DNA of 64,000 nt from Cruorifilaria tuberocauda (lineage: Eukaryota; Nematoda; Chromadorea; Rhabditida; Onchocercidae). Positions 29,500 through 41,846 of this stretch are shown piece after piece. The translations under genes and the position numbers were made by a program. Below the pieces are notes generated by a model, which was given only the letters and a program-made list of their open reading frames with translations, had not been told where the DNA came from and made no database searches. Numbering within the stretch: the stretch's first letter is position 1; every line of letters begins with the position of its first letter. The DNA lies in NCBI GenBank assembly GCA_013365365.1, contig JABVXU010000317.1:1-64000 (forward strand), in the 5' to 3' direction.

Positions 29500-31268
29500 T
29501 CAATCACGCAAAATTCTGCCACCGCGCTCGTCCACACCTCGTGATTCCTGAAACGTACCCGTGTTTTCGTTAATTAAAATATAGTTTCGTAATTTCGTTA
29601 CTCAACTTGTATGCCTTTCTATTTTTCCATCTTTACTTACTTATTCATTTACTTCATGTTTACTTTTTGGAAATATCAAACAAATATTCATTTTTGCAAT
29701 AATTATAAGTTAAATTGACTAAAACGGAATATAAATTTCTATTGTAATCGGCAAATTTGTAACAAATATGCAAGTTAATAATTTCCGTTACATATAAAAT
29801 ATAAGGAAATATAGAGGATTATAGAAAAATTATACTTGATTATAACTTTCGTTAGTTGTAAAATGAAGCAATATAACAATAGATAATTGCATCATTGAAA
29901 TTACGATTACTATTAAATATCGTTTTATCAAAATTCGATTTTTAAAAATTTAAATTAATACTTTTTTTTAAATACTTTTAAAAAAAAAATTAATACTTTT
30001 AAAAATTTAAATTAATTTTACCATCGATTCTTTTTTAAAATTAAGTATGCTTGAAGTAAAAATAAAAATATCAAATTTCTTAAATTGAAAAGTTCGAGAA
30101 AGGTTTGCAGAAATAAATTGCATGTCTTAATTTAATCCTTAATAAAACAACTAAGAAATGAATGGTTGGAAGGATAATTACCAGTATCAGAAATGCTTAC
30201 ATAAGCATAAAATCGAACGTTATGCTTCCTCGGATTAATCCTAACATTTTTCAGGTGCATCTGTACATTGACATCCGCATGATTAACTTTTTCATTGTCC
30301 AATAATATCTTTGTAAAGTTCTCAATCATTCTTCCCACTGACAGCTTTTGTGACTCGTGTTCTTCATTACCTTAATTAATTAACTTCCTTTTTTTTATTT
30401 TAGCTTTTCAAAGATAAAATAGAAGCAAATGGATTTAGTAATGAAAATAAATGACGTAATATTAATTAATGGATTCCAGTAGCTCAAATTAAGCTACTTT
30501 GATATCATATACTCGTAGGATTCCATTGCACTACTAGGTTTAGGATAGAAATTGTAAGCAAAACCAAGAGTTGAATTTCAGCAATTTGATACTGCAGTAA
30601 AGTTTCACTCATTTATTTAATAATTCGAAATTTCGAAATAAAGGAAAAACAATTTAAATTATTTTTAAGTATAATTTAAGTATAATTTTTAAGAGTAATC
30701 AATCATCTCTAACAAGAATTTCATTATTGTCTGCTGTTCGATAATATTTTTCTGCGGAAAAAAAAGAGATTTAAGCATTCCTATGAAATATTTAGCAATA
30801 TGCCTGATAAAAATGTAAAAGTTTTTCAATTTTGGGTCAAAAGAACTAATTTGAGCCAAGTTCATTACCAAAATAATAGAAAAAAGTATTGCTTAACAAA
30901 TTTTGGCCTAAGAAAAGCTAATTTGATCCAGTTCAATTACTAAAATAGTTTAAGTATTCGATTGGTAATTACATTCATTATACAAAATGAAAAGAAAGAA
31001 ATATAACAATTCAGTCTTGCTTGATGAAGAGTAATGGAATTTGTTCTTAAAATTATTTCTACACTTCAAGACATTATCAAATTTAATTTTCCTTAATTAA
31101 GGAAATTTAATAACTAAGGAATAACTTAAGAAAAGAAAAAATGAAATAACCTAATTCGTCTTCGCTTACTTCACCTTTCACAAGTTGTTGTATATCATTC
31201 ATTGCTTTTTTCAGACATTTATTAAAGCGATTATCAATTTCTTCTCGATTTATACCATTTTTGTTCAT
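29500..31268 (-). CDS. Small protein of unrecognised family, 111 aa
   Basis: Three exons join in phase: 31268-31151, 30370-30201 and 29547-29500 (TGA). The sequence opens MNKNGINREEIDNRFNKCL and is rich in charged, helix-prone segments (KKAMNDIQQLVKGEVSEDEL, SVGRMIENFTKILLDNEK). It ends in a basic, glycine-containing tail (ESRGVDERGGRILRD). The donor chosen for exon 2 is TAT|gtaagc, which keeps frame with the TTTCAG acceptor before exon 3. The other candidate donor at 30181 breaks it. There is no signal peptide or membrane segment. A TTTCTTTAAG acceptor about 35 nt upstream of the ATG could take a spliced leader. It might be a small subunit of a larger complex, but I assign no function. The gene lies 1.5 kb downstream of the ZDHHC24-like gene on the same strand. 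Confidence 0.6.
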
Positions 31269-32758
31269 TTTTTTCTTCCAAAAACTTTTTTTGTTTTGTG
31301 TTTCTTAAAGAAATAACGAAATGTGGTACTAGTTGATCTGATATTAAAAAAAAACGATAATGCTTATCAAAACATAACTTTCAAAGAAAATAGTAATCAA
31401 ATAAATTTTCCATTCTTTCTAAAATTTAAAGAAAAGAAAATTGAATTTCTACTGAAAAAAAGACAATTTTCTCATTTTTAAATCATTTACTACTTCCCGT
31501 TGGACGAAATGATATGACTGTGATCAAAACAGGTTAAGATGATTTCTCCATCTTTACTATTTGAAAAATGAAATTCATTTCAATACTTGAAGTACCAACC
31601 GCTGCAGAAAATTTTAGCAGCACTGAACTTCCTCCAAATTGTTTCGTTTATATATTTGTTAATAGTATATAATGGATTTTCATAAAGAATTATTTAATTA
31701 CTTAAAAAAAAATTATCATCAATATTTAGATATAATAGTTAAATAAAGCTAAATATACAATTCGAGACTTAATAATGAGTGAAAAATTCATTGATTTTTT
31801 AAATAATGAATAATGAAAGGAGGAGCCAAATAGCAACATTTCATATCTCACAAGTATTAATTTTTTGAAATCAAATTTCGAATATTCCATCAACTTTTTA
31901 AATTTCGAATTGCAAGTATTCTGTAGAACCAAATTACTATAAATACATTTATAACAATTGTTTAGAAACTTTCAAAATTAAAAAAAAATTGGGTTTCTTC
32001 ATAATATGGAAAAATCTTCAAATTTTACATATTTATCTTCATAAATTAATATGAATGACATTACAATTAGTATTATATAAGACTCGTTGATCGATAATTT
32101 CTTTCTGAAAAAGCGGCAAATGGAACTGTTACAGTAACCTTATAAACGTAATGTTATAAATCAAATACAATTCAATATTATCAAAACTGACATTTTTTGG
32201 TTAACTGCTTCATCTGTTACTAAACTGCATGTAGGGAGGATTATCGGAAAGGAAAATTCACATAAACCTTAATGAAATCTGAAATCAGACTTGAATTCCT
32301 TGAAATATTAATGAATAAATCAACAAATAAATATGTTTAAGCCAAATAAAATATCTAAAAAACATGCGGACACTTAGACAAAAAAAGGTTTACGCATTAA
32401 GAAATGAATCGAATCGACTAACTACGTATACTACATGGCTACCATACAAGCAACAAATGATTAGAATTATGCAAAAAACAAAAATCGAAATCTATATGAA
32501 AAAGCAATAAAAATGCATACTACAAAAAAGGCATATATTTCATGCATGTTGGCAGTGTGTCCGGAGATCGTTACTTATTATTTATTTGATCTAACACTTC
32601 ACATAATCTGACACAATCTAATACATTATTCAATAGAAAATTAAGACATCACCGAAATTAGATGTTCTATTACTGCAAATTCCTTAAAAAACTATTGGAA
32701 AAATTAAAAATATGAAAACTTTAAAGCTAAACAGAAGAAAAAAATTGCTTCTCATCTA
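31269..32758. other. Intergenic region between two minus-strand genes
   Basis: About 1.5 kb of AT-rich DNA should hold the 3' UTR of the ZDHHC24-like gene on the right and the promoter or trans-splice region of the 111-aa gene on the left. I see no additional exon. Confidence 0.5.
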
Positions 32759-35168
32759 TCACATAGTCTTCATATCATTCAGTGGCTTGGATTCGCGAGT
32801 TAGATATGAAAGGCCATCAGAATCAAGTGGTGAAGAAATGAACGGCACTAACAATGCTATCAACCAACGTCTACCCATAGCTTGGCGTACGTTTTCCATA
32901 AATCCCAGATTATATGCATGAACATCCTAAAACACAGTTCCTGCTTAACATTTTAAAATTAAACGGAACAAACTAAAGAAAAACTTTGTAAGAAGTAATT
33001 TGGTGTTAAAATTTCGTATCTCGGTACAGAAACTCTAAAATTTTAGTAACAATAAGGAAAATATACTTATGAATAAAAGAAACAGAACCTTGCTATTGCA
33101 AAAATATCATTTAATTTTGTTACTGATCGAAATTTTTTATGGAATCAGAGTGAAAAAAAGGGAAAAATGCTAAAGAATGGAAGTATTTACCATAAGATAT
33201 TCCATACGTGTCTGTCCTCGGTAAAGGCAAAAAAGCTGGGCTATTATCAAATAACATAGAAATATGAAAACTGTGAAAGAAAAGACGAAGAACATCACGC
33301 ATATAAACTGGAAAAAATTGATGATACGAAAGATTAATGCCAAATGAGGCACTATCAATTCCCAAAGTTGTAACGGTGAAAAACCACCGAGTGATTTCCA
33401 CATAAATGACCAATTCCATCTGAAGTATTCAATATAACTACTAATTCTGCATTATAAAACATTTATTGGTAAAGCTGGTGGTGTAGAGGGAAATAGAGTT
33501 AGTTTCTACCTGAAACAGTTAATCTAGTCAGTTTTAAATAGTACAACAGACGTATCACATAGTTTTGTCACTATTCTCTGTTTTTTTTTCAGTACAAGAT
33601 GTTAATCCCACGATACAAATGACTGGTACAGAGAGGAAGCGAATGGTAACCCAAAAGTATATTTATTGTAAAAGGAATGATAAATGATTCGAACTAAGTG
33701 TAAAGATACTATTTGAGCTATTTTAACACTTAAAATGAATGAAGAAGGTCTTACATCAACATAACAAAGGATACAATCCATAGACTGCAAACAGCACTAA
33801 TGTAGTATCGTTGATTGAAGTGTCCAATACATACGGCGACAAACGAACAGTGATGATCACGCCGAAATGCACATCTGTCACAAACTGAAATATAAAAATA
33901 TAAAAATACATCACTGAAAAATAGAATCAATTATTCAGATCAAAACAACAGAAACTTGAAAACTTTCAAATCAAACCTTAAATACTTGCTAATGAAATAA
34001 AAAAATAAAATCACCATTAAATTCATTAGAATCTTATCTGCTTTAGCAAAGTTGATTACATCAAAATTACCTGGGCAATGATGCGATCGTGGAGGTTCAT
34101 TTAGCTGACAATCATAACAAAATCTATATCCTTGCTTTTGCACTGCTGGCAAATCGGAACAATTACCATTCGGTCCAACTGATATAATGTAATAAACGTT
34201 AGCAAACGCATTTAACCCAAACAACATCAACATACCAACTCTTAAATTCCATCCCTGAAAAAAGTACGAATAAAATATAGTTTTAAAACTCACTAAATAT
34301 GCTAATAATGAAAAAAAAATTAGAATTCTATTTTATTTCCGTTTCATCATAAAATTATTGATCATATATTACTTCATGTTAAACTTATTAATTTCTCAAT
34401 AGCAAATTTGCTTCAACATCGAAAATAGCACGAATACATATTTTATATTTAGCAAAAATAAACTCATATTTCAATTTAGGTAAGAGCTAGTGAATAGGTC
34501 GTGCGAAAAAAAGGAATGTTTCATTTATTTCGAAATTTAAGACATAATCTGTAAATGTATTCTAGGAGAGAATTTAAAAAAGTTCGAACTAACAGAAGTT
34601 GTAAAAGAATGAGTTAACATTATACCTGTGACAATACTTCATGCTCAGTGGGTAATATAGCGAATATTTCTAACAGAAATCCAAGCGGTAGCAATACGAA
34701 CAAAATGAACATTGCGATCTGAAAGACATCATCTACATGAATTTTGAGAAGTTTTGATTTTAAAGGTAAGAAGTGCAAATTTAATTCGGGGGGCCAGTAA
34801 TATGGGAAGCAATCATCTTAGATATATAAGATTACTGATATCAATCAAACGATTTACATCGTTACCTAAAACATAAATAAAGCAATATAAAATATTAGCT
34901 ACAATTGAACTTATTCCTGGAGATCTATGTAGTGTCATAAATAAGAAAATAACGCTTTATTGCAGAAGAAGGTACTAAAAAAATCGATACGTGAAGTTAC
35001 ATAATCATAATTTTTAGCCGTAAAAAAAAATTGAAGCGAATATCAAAAAAGTACCCGGTCCTGCGTTTCCGATGGTAGTATTTCTCTGAATCGTCCAGTA
35101 AAATCCTCGAACATATCTTTCGGATTGGTGGCACTATCGAAATGAAAACGATCTCGCTTGTACTGCAT
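32759..35168 (-). CDS. DHHC palmitoyltransferase, ZDHHC24-like
   Basis: This is a membrane S-acyltransferase that attaches palmitate to cysteines of cytosolic proteins, usually at Golgi or ER membranes. Six exons join in phase: 35168-35055, 34718-34626, 34254-34071, 33884-33755, 33419-33191 and 32926-32759 (TGA). They give 305 aa. The zinc-binding cysteine-rich domain is complete across an intron: CYDCQLNEPPRSHHCPVCDR, then RRDHHCSFVAVCIGHFNQRY, with the DHHC catalytic tetrad. RRDHHC, the YRGQTRMEY motif after the last membrane segment, and AYNLGF...GRRW...PFISSP near the C-terminus match vertebrate ZDHHC24 as I recall it. Four hydrophobic segments are visible: exon 2, exon 3, the exon 4/5 junction and exon 5. 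The start is the first ATG, just behind a weak TTAAG acceptor. The gene diverges from NDC80. Confidence 0.88.
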
Positions 35169-36329
35169 TTCTTAATGGATACCAAAGAAGAGATGCAACG
35201 ATAGATCGGTCACCGATATATTTCAACAGTTTTGCCAATCAACAAAACCAACCGATTGGAGGATCAACCTACGGTTAAAACTAGTTAATTATTAACATTA
35301 ATTCATCTTTATTTCTTTATCCATATCATCCACACTGACAGAGTGATTTCTTAATATGATCTTTTTTAGATTAATGCAATTGTTCTGGGAATCAGATTTA
35401 GAAATGATACAACATTTCCAGTAAATATAATTTTCAAAAAATCACCAACGCATGACAGAAGAAATTTTACGGAAATAAAATAGAATACGACTGAATAACG
35501 ATGAACAAGGAAGCACTGCTACCAATCTCTCTGACAAAACATTTATTTTATAAACTAACGAAGCAAATATTATAAACTTAAGATTTCAAACTTTTCCGTA
35601 TCGAAATAATTTAGCATATCCGGTTTGATTAAGCACCACATCCGGTTACAAAAAAGAGCACTTGGATATCTTTCCTGAAGTTCTCGAAACTTAGAAATAG
35701 GGAGTAATGTTGTCGAATATTTACGAAGCTTGAATAATCAACCGAATAGCGAATGGACGAGTTTTCCACTTACGCTAAAAATGCGCTAAATCAATTTTTT
35801 GAAGTGAAATGTCGAACGCGTAGAAGGCTAAGATTAGATGTGGCGAGATACGTGGACGTTACTGAGGATCCTAGAATATTCATTCAAGCAATATGACGTT
35901 ATAGATAAGATTTGTTATTCATTCAACTAGGCTATACAATGAAACGGCTTACGTAAACAACTTGTAAAGCTGAAATCCGTTTTTCTCAATGAATTCACTT
36001 CTCGTTAGTATTCGTGCTTTCTCGATAGTTTGAGAAGTATACGTAGAATTATTTTATTATTTATGGTGTATACCAGATATATGTATGGACATTTATGTAC
36101 TGTCTAGCTATATGTTTCTGTATATTTTGTTGTCGAACAGACAGTTATGCATCAGTGTGCGTCATTGAATATCCATATAACTTGGCATATATATATAGGT
36201 GTTAATGTATGCATTTTTTGTATGCACTGTATTTTTATGCATATAGGATAACACATATTTTCGCATTACACATATTTAAATATTGTAGCAATTTCATACG
36301 GTTCATACGGTGCAAAGTTATTTTTCCAG
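35169..36329. promoter_or_regulatory. Head-to-head promoter region ZDHHC24-like / NDC80
   Basis: 1.16 kb separates the start codons of two divergent genes. It should contain both promoters. There is no clear TATA or repeat structure, and short GT/AT-rich words near 36060-36280 are the only compositional feature. Shared regulation is inferred from position only. Confidence 0.4.
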
Positions 36330-36332
36330 ATG
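36322..36332 (+). promoter_or_regulatory. Trans-splice acceptor abutting the NDC80 start codon
   Basis: TTTTTCCAG ends at 36329 and the ATG begins at the next base. There is no room for a cis 5' UTR in this exon. A spliced-leader mRNA with essentially no native 5' UTR is the simplest reading. Confidence 0.6.
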
Positions 36333-39300
36333 TTTGGTCCTAATCGAAAATCACACATACCACAGGTATATTTTTCTTTTACTTTTTTTTCACTTAAATT
36401 ATATGATATCAGGGATTAGGAATAATAGAGTTTTTGATTTGGGAATGTTGCTGATGTATTGTTCATGCGAGTGGTTGTTAGTTTCGCTTAGACATGGTGT
36501 TTATTTAACACAAATACTGTATCTTTGATAAGGCAGAAAAACTGGATCGAAAGAAACTGAAAAGTGCCGGAGTAAAAAAGTAAGAAATTGTGTAGGAATT
36601 TGTATTTCAGGTTAGTAACTCAGCGCACCGATCATCCATCACTCAGACGCCTGTGGGAGGACGTGGGCCACCGCATAAAGGATATTCATCTTTGCGATCT
36701 TCTAGAAGGTATATATCATTCATCTTACAATTAAGAAGAATATTTTGGATATGTTGGATTTGAATGCATCAATCGTATGTGAAGGGAAAGATAATCTGAA
36801 GTTTCTTGTTTGATCTCATATTTCTATATGAGTGAGCTCATTGTTTTCCACGGCAACATACATTGTTCCTGTTTCTGTGATAATAATTTGTAATTTTAGC
36901 TATCTTAGTTGCTATAAGCATTGATGCAAATCTATTTGTAATAGAAGAGCTGAAAAAATAGCTCATGTCCAGCAACTTTTATCTTCGAAGTCCATTTAGT
37001 AAAAAATTTACTTAAAGCAATGATTCCTATCTTTTTCTTGTAATTGATTAAGAAGTTGAATTGAAACAACTTGTAATGAAAATGTTTTTCACTTGTAAGC
37101 TCTTTTGCCGGTACTTAAATGATTAGGACGCGTGTTGATGTTTCATCGAAGATATGTTTATTTTGAATTTTTAAAGAAATTTCATTTATTCTTCGTTTGA
37201 TCCTATTTGCAAAAACAATCCTGTCTTTTCAAAATAAAGAAAATTTCTTGCAGCGGTACAGTTAGTGAGCAGCGATATAGTTTGGCAATGAGTGGTGTTC
37301 CATCTACAGCATCAAAGTTTGTTTTTCGCTTAACTTTTAATATTAGTGAAATATTTCAAGAAAGATAGATAATTGCTGGTGGATCGTTCACAAGTACAGA
37401 TTTTTTTTTTTGAGGAGAAGCAGCTCATTTTTCAAATCGATAGCAAATCCTGGTGTTCTCAAGGATTCTCGCAATCTGAATGATCGTCATGTCCAGCAGG
37501 AAATGCAACGCAAAGTATTGTTTTATTTTTTCTTTGTTTTTATTTTTATAGTTTCGATAATGTCGATCTGTAGCTTGAAGTTGTTCCGTATTTTATTTAC
37601 AATGTAAAGATAAAATCATGGGTCGATGAGGTTGTATTGTAAACCTGGTAGGGCAGATTATGTTTCAAGAAATTTAAAGTTCTGATTATCCAACAATTTT
37701 GTAGTGAGAGTTGCTAAAAGACGATTAATCTAGTCATATGATGTGATGCTGACTGTATGAACTTCTTTTTATGATATTCATGGATATACATTGAAGTTGT
37801 GCTTAACCGATTTACATGGCGATGATTATTTTTTTTAAATAAAGCGGAAGAGATTTCAAAGTTTGTATTTGCAGGTTTTGCAATATTTGTATGAGGAGAA
37901 CTATCCGCAAACTAATGAAAAACTCGTAAAAAGTCCAACGAAAGCTGAGTTTGCACGGATGTTTGAATTCATTTTTCAACAGTTAGCACCAGATTTTACA
38001 TTGCGAAAGATTGAAGACGAGGTAAATTTTAATTATAACAAGAATTTTACTCCCCAATCATTCTCAAGTACTGATTTCTACCTCTCATTCTTCTTGTTGA
38101 AGAGCGGTCTTAAGTGATTAACTTCAATAATTAACTCCATATCATGATTTTCTTGGTAACTTGAAAGTTGTGAAAAAATAAATTTGTAGCGAGAAAAAAT
38201 CAGAAACTCTTAACTCCGAAATAAGAAAGAACGAAAAATATCTTTTTTAGATGCCTCGCCTTTTCCGCGTGCTAGGTTATCCAATACAGTTAAAGCCCTC
38301 TACCATGCAAACCATTGGTGCAGCGCATACTATGCCACATCTGCTCGGAGCTATCACCTGGCTAATTGATTTGATTCAAGTAAGCTATTTGTTGTTGTTA
38401 TAACTGTTGGTATTGCTCCGATTAATGCACGTTTTTTGTAACGTGATGAATTTACCTAAGATCACATTGTGATATATGACTGGTTTTGGAGACACAATAT
38501 GAATAAATCTCGTGATCTTAATTAATCTTGTGGATCAGGAAATTACATCTTTTCTAATAAAATCTTCCTTCGCTCCTTTTGTTTCCTAAATGTCTAAACG
38601 AATTTTAGAAATTGGACTTTTATTTTACAGATGCTGGGAGCAATATCACCACAAGATTTACTTCTCGCGAATGAAGAAGGAGATGGTCAGAGGAGATCGG
38701 TAGGTTGATAAAAACTCTTATTTACTTTTCTTTAATTGATAAATTGCATAATTTCTAGTTCACTTATTTGTTCTTTATTTGCTTTTATTAATGCTGTGCT
38801 AATTACTTTTTGTCGTAATGATTTAATATTAGAAATGATATGAATAAATATATTTTGGTATCAGTGATTATGTCTCTTTGCATTGGAAATTTGAGAGTTT
38901 TGTATTTGCGTAACAGAAGCTGCAGTAAGGAGGAAAAAACTCGACATTTTACATGATGAATAACATATTTTGTGAAACTAAAAAGTTCATTTAATTGGTT
39001 TAGTTATCTTACGGTTATATAGTTCGATGTTACAAGAAATATTGTAACAATCCATTGTTGGGATTCACTATGGACAATTACGAAGACGAGAATAATGTCC
39101 TCCTTCAACTTGTTGGTAAGTCTAAACGAATTAGCTCTAATTTTGATGATAAACCACTTTTGATAATTGATTGTGTAATCTGGTTATTTGGAATAAACGG
39201 TTCGTAAATGTTTTTCGCGGTTGGATTAGCGTCGTAACCAAATATTAAAATGCAAATGTCTTCAAATGAACTTCAAAATTTTCATAATTCTTTGAATAAT

Positions 39301-41846
39301 TTTATGGTCTTCATTTTGATAAATGAAATATTTACGAATTTCAGAAGAAAAAGAAGATATCGCCCAGCAGGAAATTGAATTAGATGCGCAGATTGCCACA
39401 TTAACCGATGAAATTGCAGAGCTGCGTAAAGATAAGGCATATTTTTATTACATTGCTATATGTCTGTTTTCATTAAATATCTTTATTGTCAGGTTAATTC
39501 AGCTGTATTACGTTATTCTTACTGTGGTTGGAATCGATTTTTCAGAGATTTTCGTTTTGACATAATTAACAAATATCTGTTAAAGGTAAAAATTGGGATT
39601 ACTCGTATGAATTTCACAGTTTAAGATTAAATTTGCAGATCTATTGGTGTATGGGTTTTATTTTCAGGGAGAACTTGATGAGCTTCAAACAAATGCTAAA
39701 ATATTGGATAAGGATTTAAAAAATTTGCAGATATTTAAAGACGAACAACAAGAAATATTTGACGATGAAAAAAAGAAAAAGGTCAATTTTTGTCTTATGA
39801 AATGTTCTTATTTTTATGATATTGGCTTTATTGCAGATTTCCTATTAATCTTGAGATAAATAAGTGTTTCTTGTAGACAATTTTCGGTTGCTTATTGTTT
39901 AAAATTATACTGCAGGAAAACTTGGAAAACGAAATCCAGCGGTATAGTTCAATAATTGCCACCCTTAAAGAACAGCTTTCTGCGAAGGAAAAGCAATTAG
40001 CAGCTCAGACAATGACTGGTGAAGAAGCAAGAGCTCTTCGTGCTAAAAGAGAAGAAGTAATTGCGATTGTTTTTATATGAAAGGAATAGTGGTGCTTCAA
40101 GTATCTTAATAGTTGTCATCTACGATACTATATTCACGATATGATCTACTATGAGTGAGTGTGAAATTAGATCTTCATGGAAGAAAAATAAGTTATCATA
40201 GTGCTAGGACTTTGAAAATGATCCGAGGTGAATAATTTTTTTCATTCGATTTTCATTTAATAAGAAGAACTTGCAGTTGAAAGCTCGAATTGAAATAGCA
40301 AATAAGGAGCGGCAAAATATTGAATTCGAAAATGATGCAATTCTCTCTGTTAATTTTAAAGAAGCTTCTCAGGTTTAGTTTTTAATTTTTTTGTGAAATA
40401 CTTGTATCATGTAAGATATGGTGTTGTTTGTAAGATAAGACATGTAAGATATGATATGGTGTTGTTTGGGAGAGATTTTTGAGAGAAAAAGCAATATAAC
40501 CCTACTGTTAATCACTTAAACACTTAATAATTAATAGGATTTATATTCGTTTAAAATTTGGTTGGAGGAAAAAGATTTGCTATTGTTATGCCCAAGATGT
40601 AACACTACGCAATTACAGTTACGTGAACGTTATCGAGCATTCATCAGAGCATTTGAGGATGTAAGCAGAACTGTGTATGGGACCTATGATCCCTTCTTTG
40701 CTATACTGGACCAACATTCTCCAAATGAACCCAATTTCCCGGAAGTTATGGACGAAATTGAGGTAATTGCTGTTTTTATATTTTTTTCGGCTCTGCTCAG
40801 CAATAATTTACTGCTTGTTTCAATTTGCCGATGTTGTGAATTCTGTCAAAAAAATCAAGATCACCAAATGATTAGAAACTTTACTTAAAAGATAGAAGCT
40901 AAAATAAAGTGTTTAAAATTATTTGCAGAAAAAGCTAGATGGACTTAGCACGAAAATTAACGACTGGATTAAAAATCTGGAAGATGAAGTAGTAACTATA
41001 AATCAAGATGCGGCTGAGCTAAAACAAAAGAAAGCATTTTTAACAGAAAATTTGAAACGCGTTCAACGGAAAATTTCAAAAACGGCATGTTTTTATTTTC
41101 ATATATTTCTAATTTCATTGTACGATAATTTGTTCAGAATGGAATCGACGTCATGATAACTTTTAGTCGCATGAGTTTACCCTCAAGCGTGAGGATTGGG
41201 AAGACGAGCGTCAAAAATTATCGTTGGAAGTGGATGTGGCACAAAACGAGCTTGACAGTTTACATGCTCTCCGTAATGGGAAAGTAGGAGTTTCTTATTG
41301 TCAGAATTTTGTTTGTTATGTGAAATCAAATTAATGGTCTATTACTAACTTGTTGATCATATGATAAATTTTTTTGGAATGTCCAGCACTACTGGATGGT
41401 CTCATGGTGAAATGTCTCATGTCCATACTGTCATAAGGTACTTCGTAGTGAAATCAGATGATCCATATTATAATTACAGCTTTCTGTGCACGAACAGCTT
41501 GCGGAAGCGCGAAAGGCATTGCAATCTCGACAAATCGAATCTGATGAAGCAAAGAAGAAAATTGTGAATGAAGTGGCGGTGAAGTTTTCAACTCTAGTGG
41601 AACAGTGGGAACATCTTAAGGTGAATCTGTAGACTGTTTTGGTTTTCTGGTAATATTTTTTCTTTCAAAAATTTCCCAGCAGCTGTTACATTCAGATGGG
41701 ACAATTAAGAGAACCTTTTCCTAAACTGCATTAATTTTGCGACATCGAATTGATTCATTGTACTGCAGAAATGTCATGATCAATTACGTAACGATGAGAA
41801 GCTGTTGCGAGAAACTTTAAATAACTTGATAGACGACAATATTTAA
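36330..41846 (+). CDS. ndc-80: Kinetochore protein NDC80/HEC1
   Basis: This is the microtubule-binding subunit of the NDC80 complex in the outer kinetochore. Seventeen exons: 36330-36365, 36611-36708, 37254-37316, 37415-37514, 37875-38021, 38251-38379, 38631-38699, 39004-39115, 39345-39436, 39668-39781, 39916-40056, 40277-40372, 40538-40762, 40929-41084, 41167-41283, 41480-41620 and 41769-41846 (TAA). They give 637 aa, against about 642 in human. Residues 1-95 form a basic Ser/Arg-rich tail (RSSRS, KRSSSFF) suited to Aurora B control. Residues about 92-210 are the calponin-homology head: NDRHVQQEM, MPRLFRVLGYP, TIGAAHTMPHLLGAITWLID. From about 250 to the end it is heptad coiled coil, broken near 399-474 by a Cys/Pro-containing segment where the human loop lies. 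Exons ending at 39436 and 41084 need GC donors or alternatives (see findings). Confidence 0.93.
36435..36476. repeat. Dispersed 42-bp repeat, copy B (NDC80 intron 1)
   Basis: This copy matches 27681-27722 at 40 of 42 positions. It lies inside NDC80 intron 1 (36366-36610), 70 nt after the first exon. In this context it reads in frame as FDLGMLLMYC within a small open frame, which is probably accidental. Confidence 0.8.
40409..40468. repeat. Short tandem duplication in NDC80 intron
   Basis: catgtaagatatg followed by gtgttgtttg occurs at 40409-40431 and again at 40441-40468, the second copy with a 5-bp insertion. It lies in the intron 40373-40537. It repeats a donor-like gtaaga word, which could act as a decoy splice site. 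Confidence 0.65.

Noticed and set aside
30182..30200. Alternative donor ACTG|GTAATT for exon 2 of the 111-aa gene
   Set aside because: It leaves phase 1, whereas the last exon is open in phase 0. The donor TAT|GTAAGC 19 nt earlier fits.
30690..30760. Exon-like segment on the minus strand behind a CCGCAG acceptor, inside intron 1 of the 111-aa gene
   Set aside because: Its possible donor gives the wrong phase for the following exon, and the open reading ends in TAA. Skipping it gives a consistent model.
33602..33700. Possible additional ZDHHC24-like exon on the minus strand
   Set aside because: The exons at 33755-33884 and 33191-33419 join directly in phase and match the family's spacing. 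An extra exon would add unmatched residues and has a poor acceptor.
36310..36528. 72-codon open frame across NDC80 exon 1 and intron 1
   Set aside because: It is out of frame with the NDC80 exon, and the acceptor-ATG arrangement at 36330 with phase continuity to exon 2 supports the NDC80 reading.
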